Source of the DNA: G965267425 sp965267425
Lineage (GTDB): Bacteria > Bacteroidota > Bacteroidia > Flavobacteriales_E > Vicingaceae
DNA length: 64,000 nucleotides
NCBI GenBank assembly: GCA_965267425.1
Contig: OZ253959.1
Location: 682,001-746,000, forward strand
Direction: 5' to 3'
Both the position numbers and the translations under genes were made by a program. Position 1 is the first letter of the stretch. Each line of letters begins with the position of its first letter. The notes under the pieces are model-generated. The model was not told the DNA's origin, made no database searches, and saw only the letters and a list, made by a program, of their open reading frames with translations. Of this stretch, positions 43,535 to 51,411 are shown in pieces.

Positions 43535-44413
43535 ATGAATATACCTAGGGTTCTTGCTTTTTTTGTTTCGGCAATCGTTTTAATGGGTTTGCTGCATTCC
43601 TGTAGTTTATTGGTTAAGGAAGAGTCAGAGAAGCCCTTAGCAAGAGTCCATGATAATTATTTATACCCAAGTCAGATTCCTGATTTATTGAAACAGGCAA
43701 CAGGAAATAGAGATAGCCTGGAATTGATTCAAAATTATCTCAAAAAGTGGGTTGATGCTACATTGCTTGTTGAACAGGCGGAACGAAGTTTGAATGACGA
43801 TCAAAAAGATGTTTCCGAAGAGCTCCTGGATTATAGAAATTCGCTCATTATTCATCGATACAGAACCAATCTTATTCAAGAAAAATTGGATACGGGTGTG
43901 GCCATGGATGAAATCCAGGCATATTATGATGCCAACCAATCCAATTTTGAGTTGAAAGAAGATATTGTTAAAGTAAGATATGTTAAAGTTCGCAAAGATG
44001 CCCCGCGAATAAGACGGCTCAATCGTCTGTTTTGGTCAGTCAACAATAAAGATAAAGACGAACTGGAAGAATACTGTATTCAATTTGCCGAGGATTATAA
44101 TGGTGATGACAGTACCTGGGTTCCATTTGACGATGTATTAAAGTTGGTGCCATTTAAGCCATATAATAAAGAGGATTTTTTAAGAAGAAACAGACGAGTT
44201 GAATTGGCTGACTCTACATGTATCTATTTGTTAAAAATCAATGATTATAAAATAAAAAACAGCATCTCGCCGTTGAGTTTTGAGCAGGATAGAATTCGAA
44301 AAATTATCATTAACAAAAGAAAGTTGGAATTGATCAAATCAGTGGAAGCCAGTTTGCTGAAACAAGCTGTGGAAGGTGAGGATTTTGAAATTTATGCCAC
44401 CAAAGAAGAATGA
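43535..44413 (+). CDS. SurA-N-like lipoprotein without recognisable parvulin domain
   Basis: A 292-residue lipoprotein from ATG 43535, with hydrophobic leader and lipobox LLHSC (C about 22). The body looks like the helical chaperone part of SurA: ARVHDNYLYPSQIPDLLKQ, VDATLLVEQAERSLND and YRTNLIQEKLDTGV. The middle (IVKVRYVKVRKDAPRIRRL) occupies the place of a parvulin domain but lacks its HI/GYH signatures. It sits between two true isomerases, five bases after the first and overlapping the next by four. It is likely a membrane-tethered chaperone partner; this is inferred. An upstream in-frame start at 43457 lies inside the previous gene. Confidence 0.78.
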   Translation: MNIPRVLAFFVSAIVLMGLLHSCSLLVKEESEKPLARVHDNYLYPSQIPDLLKQATGNRDSLELIQNYLKKWVDATLLVEQAERSLNDDQKDVSEELLDYRNSLIIHRYRTNLIQEKLDTGVAMDEIQAYYDANQSNFELKEDIVKVRYVKVRKDAPRIRRLNRLFWSVNNKDKDELEEYCIQFAEDYNGDDSTWVPFDDVLKLVPFKPYNKEDFLRRNRRVELADSTCIYLLKINDYKIKNSISPLSFEQDRIRKIIINKRKLELIKSVEASLLKQAVEGEDFEIYATKEE

Positions 44414-45744
44414 GAATAGTATTCAACATAGGATTCTTGCTTTCGTTTATGCTGGGAATTGCTCAAAATGAAAAAACCCTGGATAAAGTAATTGCTGTGG
44501 TTGGCAGTGAAATTGTGTTGTATTCAGAGTTGGAGGTGCAATATCTTCAATTGAGATCACAGGGCGCTAAAAAAGGAATGGACACACGATGTGAGGTCTT
44601 GGATAATCTTTTATTTCAAAAACTACTCATCAATCAATCAAAATTAGATAGTGTAGAAGTTACGGAAGGTCAGGTTTCTGCGGAGGTTGATAGAAGGATA
44701 GCATATTTTGTTTCGCAAATTGGTTCAGAAAGGGCATTGGAAGAATACTACAAAAAACCAATTGAAGAAATTCGCGCTGAATTGGCCAAGGGAGTGAAAA
44801 ACCAAATGCTTACGCAGCAAATGCAGGCAACCATTACTTCTTCCATTCGAATTACCCCGTCTGAAGTAAAAAAGTATTACAAAGATCTTCCGAAAGATAG
44901 TTTGCCATTGGTAAATGCAGGAGTTGAAGTGGCTCAACTTGTAATTCTGGCACCGGCAAGTCGAAAAGCCAGAGAGGCGGCTAAGACAAGATTAAATGAT
45001 ATGCGTGATCGGATCAAAGCTGGAGAAGATTTTGCTACCCTGGCAATTCTTTATTCTGAAGATCCTGGAACAGCAAAAAAAGGTGGTGAACTTGGATTCG
45101 TGGGTAAAGCGGAAGTAGATCCGGCCTTCGCGAATGTAGCTTTTAAATTGAAGGGGAGTGAGGTTTCCAGAATCGTTGAATCTCAATTTGGGTTTCATAT
45201 CATTCAATTGATTGAAAGAAGGGATGAAAAAGTAAATGTTCGACACATACTTATTAAACCCAAAATTGAAGGTGCAGATTTACAGTTTGCCAAAAATCAA
45301 TGTGATAGTCTGAAAAATGTCATTCAGGATATTGACTCACTTGACTTTGCAAGAGTTGCCATTATGTTTTCTGAAGATGAAGAAAGTAAAAACAATGCCG
45401 GATTGATGGTTAATCCCTATACGGGTTCATCTGTGTTTGAATTGGATCAATTAGAACCGGCCATTTATGTGGCTACCGAAAAAATGGAACCAGGTGATAT
45501 TTCGGATCCGTTAACCTACAGTACTCGAGACGGAAAACAAGGGTACCGTATCATTCAATTGCTGACTAAAAATGAATCACACCGTGCCAATCTGAAACAA
45601 GATTACCAACTCATTCAAAACATTGCTCTCGCTCGTAAACAAGCAGATCAAGTAGAAAATTGGATAGAAAGGAAAATTCAAAAAACACATATTAAAGTGA
45701 ATCCTGACTACGGTAGTTGTAAATTTATCAATCCATGGATTTAA
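44410..45744 (+). CDS. surA: SurA-like periplasmic chaperone and peptidylprolyl isomerase
   Basis: A 444-residue protein with a signal peptide (1-19). The SurA N-terminal domain is clear: LDKVIAVVGSEIVLYSELEVQ and CEVLDNLLFQKLLINQSKL. Two parvulin domains follow at about 170-270 (VAQLVILAPAS ... FGFHIIQLIERR) and about 275-390 (VRHILIKPKI ... QGYRIIQLLTK). Family order is the same as in SurA: chaperone core, then two isomerase domains. It overlaps the lipoprotein gene by four bases. It would escort unfolded outer-membrane proteins. The last gene of the group, a MoxR ATPase, follows after 10 bases. Confidence 0.93.
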   Translation: MRIVFNIGFLLSFMLGIAQNEKTLDKVIAVVGSEIVLYSELEVQYLQLRSQGAKKGMDTRCEVLDNLLFQKLLINQSKLDSVEVTEGQVSAEVDRRIAYFVSQIGSERALEEYYKKPIEEIRAELAKGVKNQMLTQQMQATITSSIRITPSEVKKYYKDLPKDSLPLVNAGVEVAQLVILAPASRKAREAAKTRLNDMRDRIKAGEDFATLAILYSEDPGTAKKGGELGFVGKAEVDPAFANVAFKLKGSEVSRIVESQFGFHIIQLIERRDEKVNVRHILIKPKIEGADLQFAKNQCDSLKNVIQDIDSLDFARVAIMFSEDEESKNNAGLMVNPYTGSSVFELDQLEPAIYVATEKMEPGDISDPLTYSTRDGKQGYRIIQLLTKNESHRANLKQDYQLIQNIALARKQADQVENWIERKIQKTHIKVNPDYGSCKFINPWI

Positions 45745-45754
45745 TATTTACCAT

Positions 45755-46723
45755 ATGACTGAAAAATCGAATGTTGAAGCCGTAGATGAATTCGTAAAGA
45801 AATTTGGTCTTCTGAAAACGGAGATTGCCAAAAAAATAATTGGGCAAGAAAGAGTAATTGATGAAGTGCTGATTTCCGTTTTTAGCGGAGGTCACAGTTT
45901 GTTGGTAGGAGTGCCTGGACTGGCAAAGACTTTATTGGTAAATACCATTGCAAAGGCCTTGGGATTGAGTTTCAGCAGAATTCAATTTACACCTGATTTA
46001 ATGCCGTCAGATATCATTGGTTCGGAAATCTTAAATGATCAAAGGCAATTTCAATTTATAAAAGGACCATTGTTTGCCAATATTATTCTTGCGGATGAAA
46101 TCAACAGAACGCCGCCGAAGACGCAATCTGCGCTCTTAGAGGCCATGCAAGAAAAGGCAGTTACTGTGGCAGGAGAAAGGCACGTATTACAAGATCCCTT
46201 TTTCGTTTTGGCTACTCAGAATCCAATTGAACAGGAAGGAACGTATCCTTTACCAGAAGCACAACTTGATAGGTTTATGTTTAATATATTTCTAACCTAT
46301 CCAAGTAAACAAGAGGAAATAAGTGTGGTAATGCAAACTACAGGAATGGATACTCAGGAGCCTCAAAAGATCATGTCCGGAGAAGAAATTCTTGCATATC
46401 AGCAATTGATTAGAAAAATTCCCGTAACTGACAATGTAGTTGAATATGCTGTGAATCTGGCTGTAAATACCAGACCTGGACAAAATGGGGTGCCAGATTT
46501 TATCAATCAATACCTTAGTTGGGGAGCTGGACCAAGAGCATCTCAATTTTTGATATTGGGTGCCAAAGCGCATGCTGCCAGCAGAGGTAAGTACACAGCT
46601 GATATTGAAGACGTTCAGGCAATAGCTGAACCCATATTGAGACATAGAATAGTCAGGAATTTTAAAGCTGAAGCGGACGGCATTTCTGTTGAAGAAATCA
46701 TCCAAAGATTGCAAAATATCTAA
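45755..46723 (+). CDS. MoxR-family AAA+ ATPase
   Basis: A 322-residue cytoplasmic ATPase. Walker A is GVPGLAKT (52-59), Walker B ILADEINR (D114, E115), sensor 1 ATQNPIEQEGTYPLPEAQLDRF split over the arginine finger, and the lid contains LVLA-like helices ending AEPILRHRIVRNF. MoxR proteins work as chaperones that activate metalloenzymes or secreted complexes, usually with DUF58 and von Willebrand factor A proteins encoded next door. Those partners are absent here: the next gene is convergent and overlaps it by four bases. Its co-operonic position with the SurA-like genes suggests a link to envelope biogenesis, as inference only. Confidence 0.93.
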   Translation: MTEKSNVEAVDEFVKKFGLLKTEIAKKIIGQERVIDEVLISVFSGGHSLLVGVPGLAKTLLVNTIAKALGLSFSRIQFTPDLMPSDIIGSEILNDQRQFQFIKGPLFANIILADEINRTPPKTQSALLEAMQEKAVTVAGERHVLQDPFFVLATQNPIEQEGTYPLPEAQLDRFMFNIFLTYPSKQEEISVVMQTTGMDTQEPQKIMSGEEILAYQQLIRKIPVTDNVVEYAVNLAVNTRPGQNGVPDFINQYLSWGAGPRASQFLILGAKAHAASRGKYTADIEDVQAIAEPILRHRIVRNFKAEADGISVEEIIQRLQNI

Positions 46724-47631
46724 TGCTTTTGAAAGATTGGCTGCTGTTCCCTTAATTTCATTTCGTAAAATCTATCCTTAAGGTTCCTGTCCAACCGGGC
46801 ATCATAATCTGCCTTATAAATCCATTTACCTTTTTCCCAGACAAAAGCATCATAACTCATGTCAGGGCCATAATAAGCAAAGATTCCTTGCATGGATGGT
46901 CTCTGAGGTGAAAGATGATCAAATACAATAGTTTGTTCATCTTTTTCATAAACCAACGTCATTTGTACCTCAGCTGAATATTCGAATTCTATAAATTCCT
47001 TTTTAACCGACTTAGGGTATTCGAAAATAGGTTTTCCAAATCGAGATGTTCCATCTTGACTAATATGAAAAACGTCAATTACCTTTTTAGTGCTCAGTTC
47101 ATCATGACCATTCCACCCAAGAAGCGTATATGTAGTATTGTTTTTGTATTTGATATCTATAAGTTGGTAATACAAAGCAGCTCTCCATGTATTCTCCTGA
47201 TTGTTTGATAAAGAACTTTCCTCACCAGATTGACTGGATAAATGTCGAACCATAATATTTTTACCATGCTGGTATTGAACGTATCCTGCTTGACGGAATG
47301 ATCCGTTTGAAAATCGACAATTGTAAGTATAAAATCGCACCAACTTATCCGACGAGGTGAGAATTGAAATTCTTTTGGTCGAATCAAATGGGTATGAAAA
47401 CGATTGATCATCCTCAAGAAGATCTCCCAAAACTGAATCCAGTTGATGTAAGGCAACCAGTTTAAGACTATCCTGTGCGCCAGGTTGTAAAAAGATTTCT
47501 GCTAAAGAATCAATCACTACCTCATTTTTATGAAAAGAGGCGTCAAACGTCTGAGATTGTGCAACATTCAATAGAATTGCCACACAGAAAAGAAAATTAA
47601 TGGTTCGGGAAAAGAAGCCGGGGTTAACCAT
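46720..47631 (-). CDS. Conserved secreted protein of unknown function
   Basis: A 303-residue protein with a signal peptide (about 1-27, ending NVAQSQ). Segments such as YYQLIDIKYKNNTTYTLLGWNG, STKKVIDVFHIS and YYGPDMSYDAFVWEKGKWIY recall a conserved Bacteroidota family without assigned role, as far as I remember. No catalytic motif or sorting domain is seen. Its start overlaps the end of the ferredoxin gene by eight bases, so the two are translated from one message. Its 3' end overlaps the convergent MoxR gene by four bases. A periplasmic location is inferred. Confidence 0.75.
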   Translation of the reverse strand: MVNPGFFSRTINFLFCVAILLNVAQSQTFDASFHKNEVVIDSLAEIFLQPGAQDSLKLVALHQLDSVLGDLLEDDQSFSYPFDSTKRISILTSSDKLVRFYTYNCRFSNGSFRQAGYVQYQHGKNIMVRHLSSQSGEESSLSNNQENTWRAALYYQLIDIKYKNNTTYTLLGWNGHDELSTKKVIDVFHISQDGTSRFGKPIFEYPKSVKKEFIEFEYSAEVQMTLVYEKDEQTIVFDHLSPQRPSMQGIFAYYGPDMSYDAFVWEKGKWIYKADYDARLDRNLKDRFYEMKLREQQPIFQKH

Positions 47632-47980
47632 TTTCTAAATGTAATCGGGCCTTTTTGTCCAAAAGCTCCGATTCGGTTTCTCGGATATCAGGGTCATCCA
47701 CACAACAATCGACAGGACAAACCGCAGCACATTGAGGTTCATCATGAAACCCTTTACATTCAGTACACTTGTCAGGAACAATGTAAAAGAAGTCAAAACT
47801 AACAGGTTCCTGAGTTGCATCAGCCTCAGCTTGATTTCCATCCATTTTCGTATACGGGCCTTTTAAGGATGTGCCATCAGAAAATCGCCATTCTTCTCCA
47901 CCTTCATAAATAGCATTATTAGGACATTCAGGCTCACATGCCCCACAATTTATGCATTCGTCTGTTATGATAATAGCCAT
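47624..47980 (-). CDS. 2[4Fe-4S] ferredoxin
   Basis: A 118-residue electron carrier. Cluster I ligands are C9, C12, C15 and C19 (CINCGACEPECP). The second motif is C72-x2-C75-x8-C84-x3-C88, with the eight-residue insert of the Allochromatium-type ferredoxins, followed by C92 and C93. The central insertion (about 28-68) is acidic. It is read divergently from the acyl-CoA reductase gene, with facing promoter elements between them; as I recall, this pair is found together in other Bacteroidota, which would suit electron supply to lipid or aldehyde metabolism. The redox partner is not shown by the sequence. Confidence 0.92.
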   Translation of the reverse strand: MAIIITDECINCGACEPECPNNAIYEGGEEWRFSDGTSLKGPYTKMDGNQAEADATQEPVSFDFFYIVPDKCTECKGFHDEPQCAAVCPVDCCVDDPDIRETESELLDKKARLHLENG

Positions 47981-48006
47981 AAATGTTTCTTTACAGGTTC
48001 TGTTGT

Positions 48007-48022
48007 TACCTTTGCAAAATTA
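48007..48022. promoter_or_regulatory. Two facing -7 promoter elements for ferredoxin and acyl-CoA reductase genes
   Basis: TACCTTTG at 48007-48014 reads rightward to the acyl-CoA reductase, and TAATTTTG at 48015-48022 (minus strand) reads leftward to the ferredoxin. They abut head to head around TTTGCAAA. Each predicted transcript start falls inside or beyond the other element, so the two could not be occupied by polymerase at the same time. Confidence 0.5.
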
Positions 48023-48041
48023 AGTAATGATTTTATATAAA

Positions 48042-49085
48042 ATGAATCTGAAGGATAGAATTGAGTTACTGACCAAAGCAGGAGAATATTTTGGGACCAT
48101 TGTAGATGCGTCTGCAAACGAGCAGAATAACACAACGCTACATGAAGAATTGCAACTGATTCAATCTCATCAGAAATACAATGGCTGGTTTACATCAGCA
48201 AATATCATTCATGCTCTTAAGTCCTGGAATCGTCAATTGACAGAGGGAAACTTACAAAAATGGACAAGGGATCGTCAATTTGCTCAGGCAAAAAAAGATA
48301 TAGGAATTGTAATGGCAGGCAATATTCCATTGGTTGGCTTTCATGACTTTGTTTGTGTTTTTATTTCTGGTCATAAGGCGAAAATAAAATTATCGAGTCA
48401 AGACAACTTGCTGCTTCCCGGTTTGATATCTTACTTAACCGGCATATACGGACAGCTTTCCGATTATGTTGAATTTGTGGATGTAATAAATGATGTAGAC
48501 GCAGTGATTGCCACAGGAAGCAATAATACATCCCGATATTTTGAACAATATTTTGGCAATATGCCAAACATTATCAGAAAGAACAGAACATCAGTAGCCG
48601 TTTTGGATGGAAGAGAATCTGAAGAGGAAATGCTTGGATTGGCAGATGACTTATTGCTGTATTTTGGTTTGGGATGTAGGAATATTTCAAAATTGTACGT
48701 TCCTCGGAATTACGACTTAAACAAAGTATTTGGGGCCGTCTATCAATCATATGAAGACATAATCTCTCACAACAAGTATGCTAACAATTATGACTATCAT
48801 AAAGCTATCTATATGTTGAGTAAGTTGTCTTTTTTGGAAAATGGCATGATGATTTTGAAAGAAGATGAAAGTTTGTTCAGCCCGGTTTCAGTGGTCAACT
48901 ATGAATACTATCAAGATCTAACAGAAGTTAAAAAGACGTTAAACATGCATAAGGATCAATTGCAATGTGTGGTATCCAATCATAGTGTTTGGGATGATAA
49001 AGTCGCACTAGGGCAAACACAATTACCTAAATTGTGGGATTATGCAGATAACATAGATACTCTTGATTTTCTTAGAGAGCTCTAA
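48042..49085 (+). CDS. Acyl-CoA reductase (LuxC-like)
   Basis: About 347 residues. The protein matches the acyl-CoA reductase family (PF05893, LuxC), which reduces fatty acyl groups to aldehydes with NADPH. Seen: IGIVMAGNIPLVGFHDFVCV and GHKAKIKLSSQDNLLLPGL, typical of the nucleotide-binding half, and DLLLYFGLGCRNISKLYVP with the candidate catalytic cysteine. It is shorter than LuxC proper (about 480), as is usual for Bacteroidota members. ATG 48042 is preferred to ATG 48027 because the promoter at 48007-48014 would start transcription near 48020. It converges on the beta-helix lipoprotein gene, six bases away. Physiological substrate unknown. Confidence 0.87.
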   Translation: MNLKDRIELLTKAGEYFGTIVDASANEQNNTTLHEELQLIQSHQKYNGWFTSANIIHALKSWNRQLTEGNLQKWTRDRQFAQAKKDIGIVMAGNIPLVGFHDFVCVFISGHKAKIKLSSQDNLLLPGLISYLTGIYGQLSDYVEFVDVINDVDAVIATGSNNTSRYFEQYFGNMPNIIRKNRTSVAVLDGRESEEEMLGLADDLLLYFGLGCRNISKLYVPRNYDLNKVFGAVYQSYEDIISHNKYANNYDYHKAIYMLSKLSFLENGMMILKEDESLFSPVSVVNYEYYQDLTEVKKTLNMHKDQLQCVVSNHSVWDDKVALGQTQLPKLWDYADNIDTLDFLREL

Positions 49086-49091
49086 TTCGAA

Positions 49092-50570
49092 TCAAGGTGT
49101 AAATTCATATGCACCAATATCGGGCATGGTAGTGGAACGAACCACACCATCTAAATCTTCAGGATCAATTGCCGGGAAATCCGAGTCTGCGCCATCAATA
49201 GGAGGCGAACCATTCTGAAGGTGGAAGTCTCCATTAAACGGATCAACAAATAAATCCGTATTTCGAGGATTTAATTTGATATTCACATACTTACCGAAAG
49301 TAGAGGTGTCCAATTCAGTTTTTATCAGACTATGATGAAATAAGACATCCAAGGTTGCTTGATCGTTGAATTGATCCAGTTCCATTTCTTCATCATTTCT
49401 ACCGTAAAGAATACTGTTGTAAAAACGAATAATCATATCATATATGAGAATATCACCGGTGGCAGCATCGCTGAAATAGTTAGCTGCTAACAGCGCAGGA
49501 TCTTCTCTGGTTCCGCTCCAGTAATTCGCAATGGTTGAATGCGTGAATTCATATATCCCTCCTCCCAGCAAAGCAATATTATATTGTCCGCTATTAGAGA
49601 CAACAAGATTTGATCCCAAAACCCGATAGTTTTGAGAAAACAATCCAATGGCCTGTGTATTTTCAATAATCGTGTTGTTTAAAATGAGGTTGTTTTCTGC
49701 AATTCCTTCAATGCGATCAAAAGGAAGAGTTTCAGCTTGAATTCCAATGAATGAATTTTTAATAATTGCATGGTTAAACACATTATCATTTCCCGCAGTG
49801 TTTTCATTAATCCAAATTCTATCCCAACTGCCAGGTAGATCTTTGTAATATTCATCTAATCGATCTCCTTGAAAAACAACAGGGTTCTCTTTGGTACCAT
49901 TGACAGTGATTCTTCCATTTTGGAAAACCCACAAACCAGCATTGGCATGCAGATATATTTGTGTACCTGGTTCTATGATGAGATGATCACCTTCATCAAT
50001 CACTGCGTATCCATAGATAACAATGGGCAATGTGGTATCCCATCTTGTTTCAGCATTGATTTCATCAATTATGGTGTAGGGTGGGAGACCGTCAACATAA
50101 GTGTCTGGTGTAAAGAAGATTGCATTCTGACCATAAGCCACCAACTCTACATGTTGAATATTACCATTGGTCATAAATTCAATTTGTGAAGAAACAAGAA
50201 AAGGCAATCTCTCCGCAGGGTCATTTGGATTGATAGTGACCTCCACAAAAACAAAAATGCTGTCATTTCCAGGAATTCGAATATCTCCAAATGAAGTGCC
50301 TGAACGCCCATCTACATTGATTCTATAGAATTTACTGTTTTCACCAGTCAATTTAATAGAACTGATAACAATGGATTCATCATGCTTATTATGGACACGA
50401 AAACTTTTGGTGACAGAACCAACAGTAGAAAAGATGGTGTCGAATACCACATCTGATGCAGAAAATGCCAGCATATCACCAGAATCAGTAGTTACCGAGT
50501 CCGTTTCTTTACGGCAGCTCCAAAAGAGCAGAATTCCTATCGATATAATCCAAAAACTACGTAGATTCAT
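49092..50570 (-). CDS. Beta-helix lipoprotein (choice-of-anchor Q-like end)
   Basis: A 492-residue lipoprotein with leader MNLRSFWIISIGILLFWSC (lipobox cysteine about 19). Residues about 35-160 form an immunoglobulin-like domain (FDTIFSTVGSVTKSFRVHNK). A right-handed parallel beta-helix follows (VFNHAIIKNSFIGIQAE, LILNNTIIENTQAIGLFSQ, LVVSNSGQYNIAL). The C-terminus ends with DGVVRSTTMPDIGAYEF, the end seen in choice-of-anchor Q proteins. ATG 50570 is chosen because a GTG at 50576 lies within the promoter element. It probably sits on the outer membrane. No polysaccharide lyase motif can be asserted. Confidence 0.82.
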   Translation of the reverse strand: MNLRSFWIISIGILLFWSCRKETDSVTTDSGDMLAFSASDVVFDTIFSTVGSVTKSFRVHNKHDESIVISSIKLTGENSKFYRINVDGRSGTSFGDIRIPGNDSIFVFVEVTINPNDPAERLPFLVSSQIEFMTNGNIQHVELVAYGQNAIFFTPDTYVDGLPPYTIIDEINAETRWDTTLPIVIYGYAVIDEGDHLIIEPGTQIYLHANAGLWVFQNGRITVNGTKENPVVFQGDRLDEYYKDLPGSWDRIWINENTAGNDNVFNHAIIKNSFIGIQAETLPFDRIEGIAENNLILNNTIIENTQAIGLFSQNYRVLGSNLVVSNSGQYNIALLGGGIYEFTHSTIANYWSGTREDPALLAANYFSDAATGDILIYDMIIRFYNSILYGRNDEEMELDQFNDQATLDVLFHHSLIKTELDTSTFGKYVNIKLNPRNTDLFVDPFNGDFHLQNGSPPIDGADSDFPAIDPEDLDGVVRSTTMPDIGAYEFTP

Positions 50571-50575
50571 TGCCA

Positions 50576-50583
50576 CAAAGATA
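50576..50583 (-). promoter_or_regulatory. -7 promoter element of the beta-helix lipoprotein gene
   Basis: On the minus strand this reads TATCTTTG, an exact TAnnTTTG, ending six bases before ATG 50570. The message would be leaderless or nearly so. It decides the start: the in-frame GTG at 50576 overlaps the element. Confidence 0.45.
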
Positions 50584-50635
50584 CGTTTTCTAAGGTACGT
50601 GATTACGTAACTTTTATTGCTTTAAAATCAGCAGA

Positions 50636-51313
50636 ATGTCGAAAAATAGGGTTCCTATTGTTACAGATGACGGATCATCCACCATTTATATTCCGGAATG
50701 GAATGAATCATATCATTCAAGACATGGAGCCATTTCTGAATCCAAACACGTTTTTATTGAAAATGGAATTGCCGTATTGCGAGAGCATAACACCATCAAA
50801 GTGGTGGAAGTAGGCTTTGGAACGGGATTAAATGCGTTATTGACGTATGATTTCGCTCGAAATTTCAATGTAAAAGTGGAATATCATGCCATTGAACCTT
50901 TTCCTTTAGGTCAAGAAATTTGTAACGCTTTGGATTATCCAATGCAAATGAAGCAGAAAGAATTGGTGGGCATTCAAGAACAAATGCATTCTTCAGATAA
51001 TGCTGTCATTGACATCAACCAACATTTTCAACTGCACCGATATAAGGCCAAATTGCTTGATTTATTGAATAAAATAATTGAAGCAGATATCGTTTATTAT
51101 GATGCTTTTGGACCAAGAGTACAATCTGAAATGTGGGAGTTTGAGAACCTTCATGCCGTTGATAAGATGTTGCGGCCAGGGGGTATTTTAGTTACATATT
51201 GCGCTCAAGGCGAATTTAAAAGAATTTTAAAACAATTGGGTTATGTCATAGAGCGCCTGAAAGGCCCACCTGGTAAGAGAGAAATGACAAGAGCAACAAA
51301 GAATGAAGAATAA
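50636..51313 (+). CDS. mnmD: tRNA (5-methylaminomethyl-2-thiouridine)(34)-methyltransferase MnmD
   Basis: A 225-residue SAM-dependent methyltransferase equal to the N-terminal half of MnmC. It completes the methylaminomethyl group at wobble uridine 34 of tRNAs. Seen: the family signature ESYHSRHGAISESKHVFI (about 24-41), the SAM loop VVEVGFGTGLNALL (57-70), and YYDAFGPRVQSEMW with the acceptor aspartate. The FAD-dependent oxidase half of MnmC is absent, as usual in Bacteroidota. It stands alone between divergent and downstream cargo genes. A TAACTTTT near-match to the promoter element lies just upstream. Confidence 0.93.
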   Translation: MSKNRVPIVTDDGSSTIYIPEWNESYHSRHGAISESKHVFIENGIAVLREHNTIKVVEVGFGTGLNALLTYDFARNFNVKVEYHAIEPFPLGQEICNALDYPMQMKQKELVGIQEQMHSSDNAVIDINQHFQLHRYKAKLLDLLNKIIEADIVYYDAFGPRVQSEMWEFENLHAVDKMLRPGGILVTYCAQGEFKRILKQLGYVIERLKGPPGKREMTRATKNEE

Positions 51314-51349
51314 ATTACCTCAACATTTTTATATTCAATCGGAACCCAA

Positions 51350-51357
51350 TATTTTTG
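51350..51357 (+). promoter_or_regulatory. -7 promoter element of the T9SS three-gene module
   Basis: TATTTTTG matches TAnnTTTG, 54 bases upstream of ATG 51412. It lies inside a small inverted repeat (CCCAA 51346-51350 with TTGGG 51355-51359), so opening or a regulator's access could be affected. Confidence 0.45.
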
Positions 51358-51411
51358 GGTGACGGTAACCTTCTTTAGGGGTTTTCGTTTAAATAGTTTA
51401 AAAAGCGGCAC

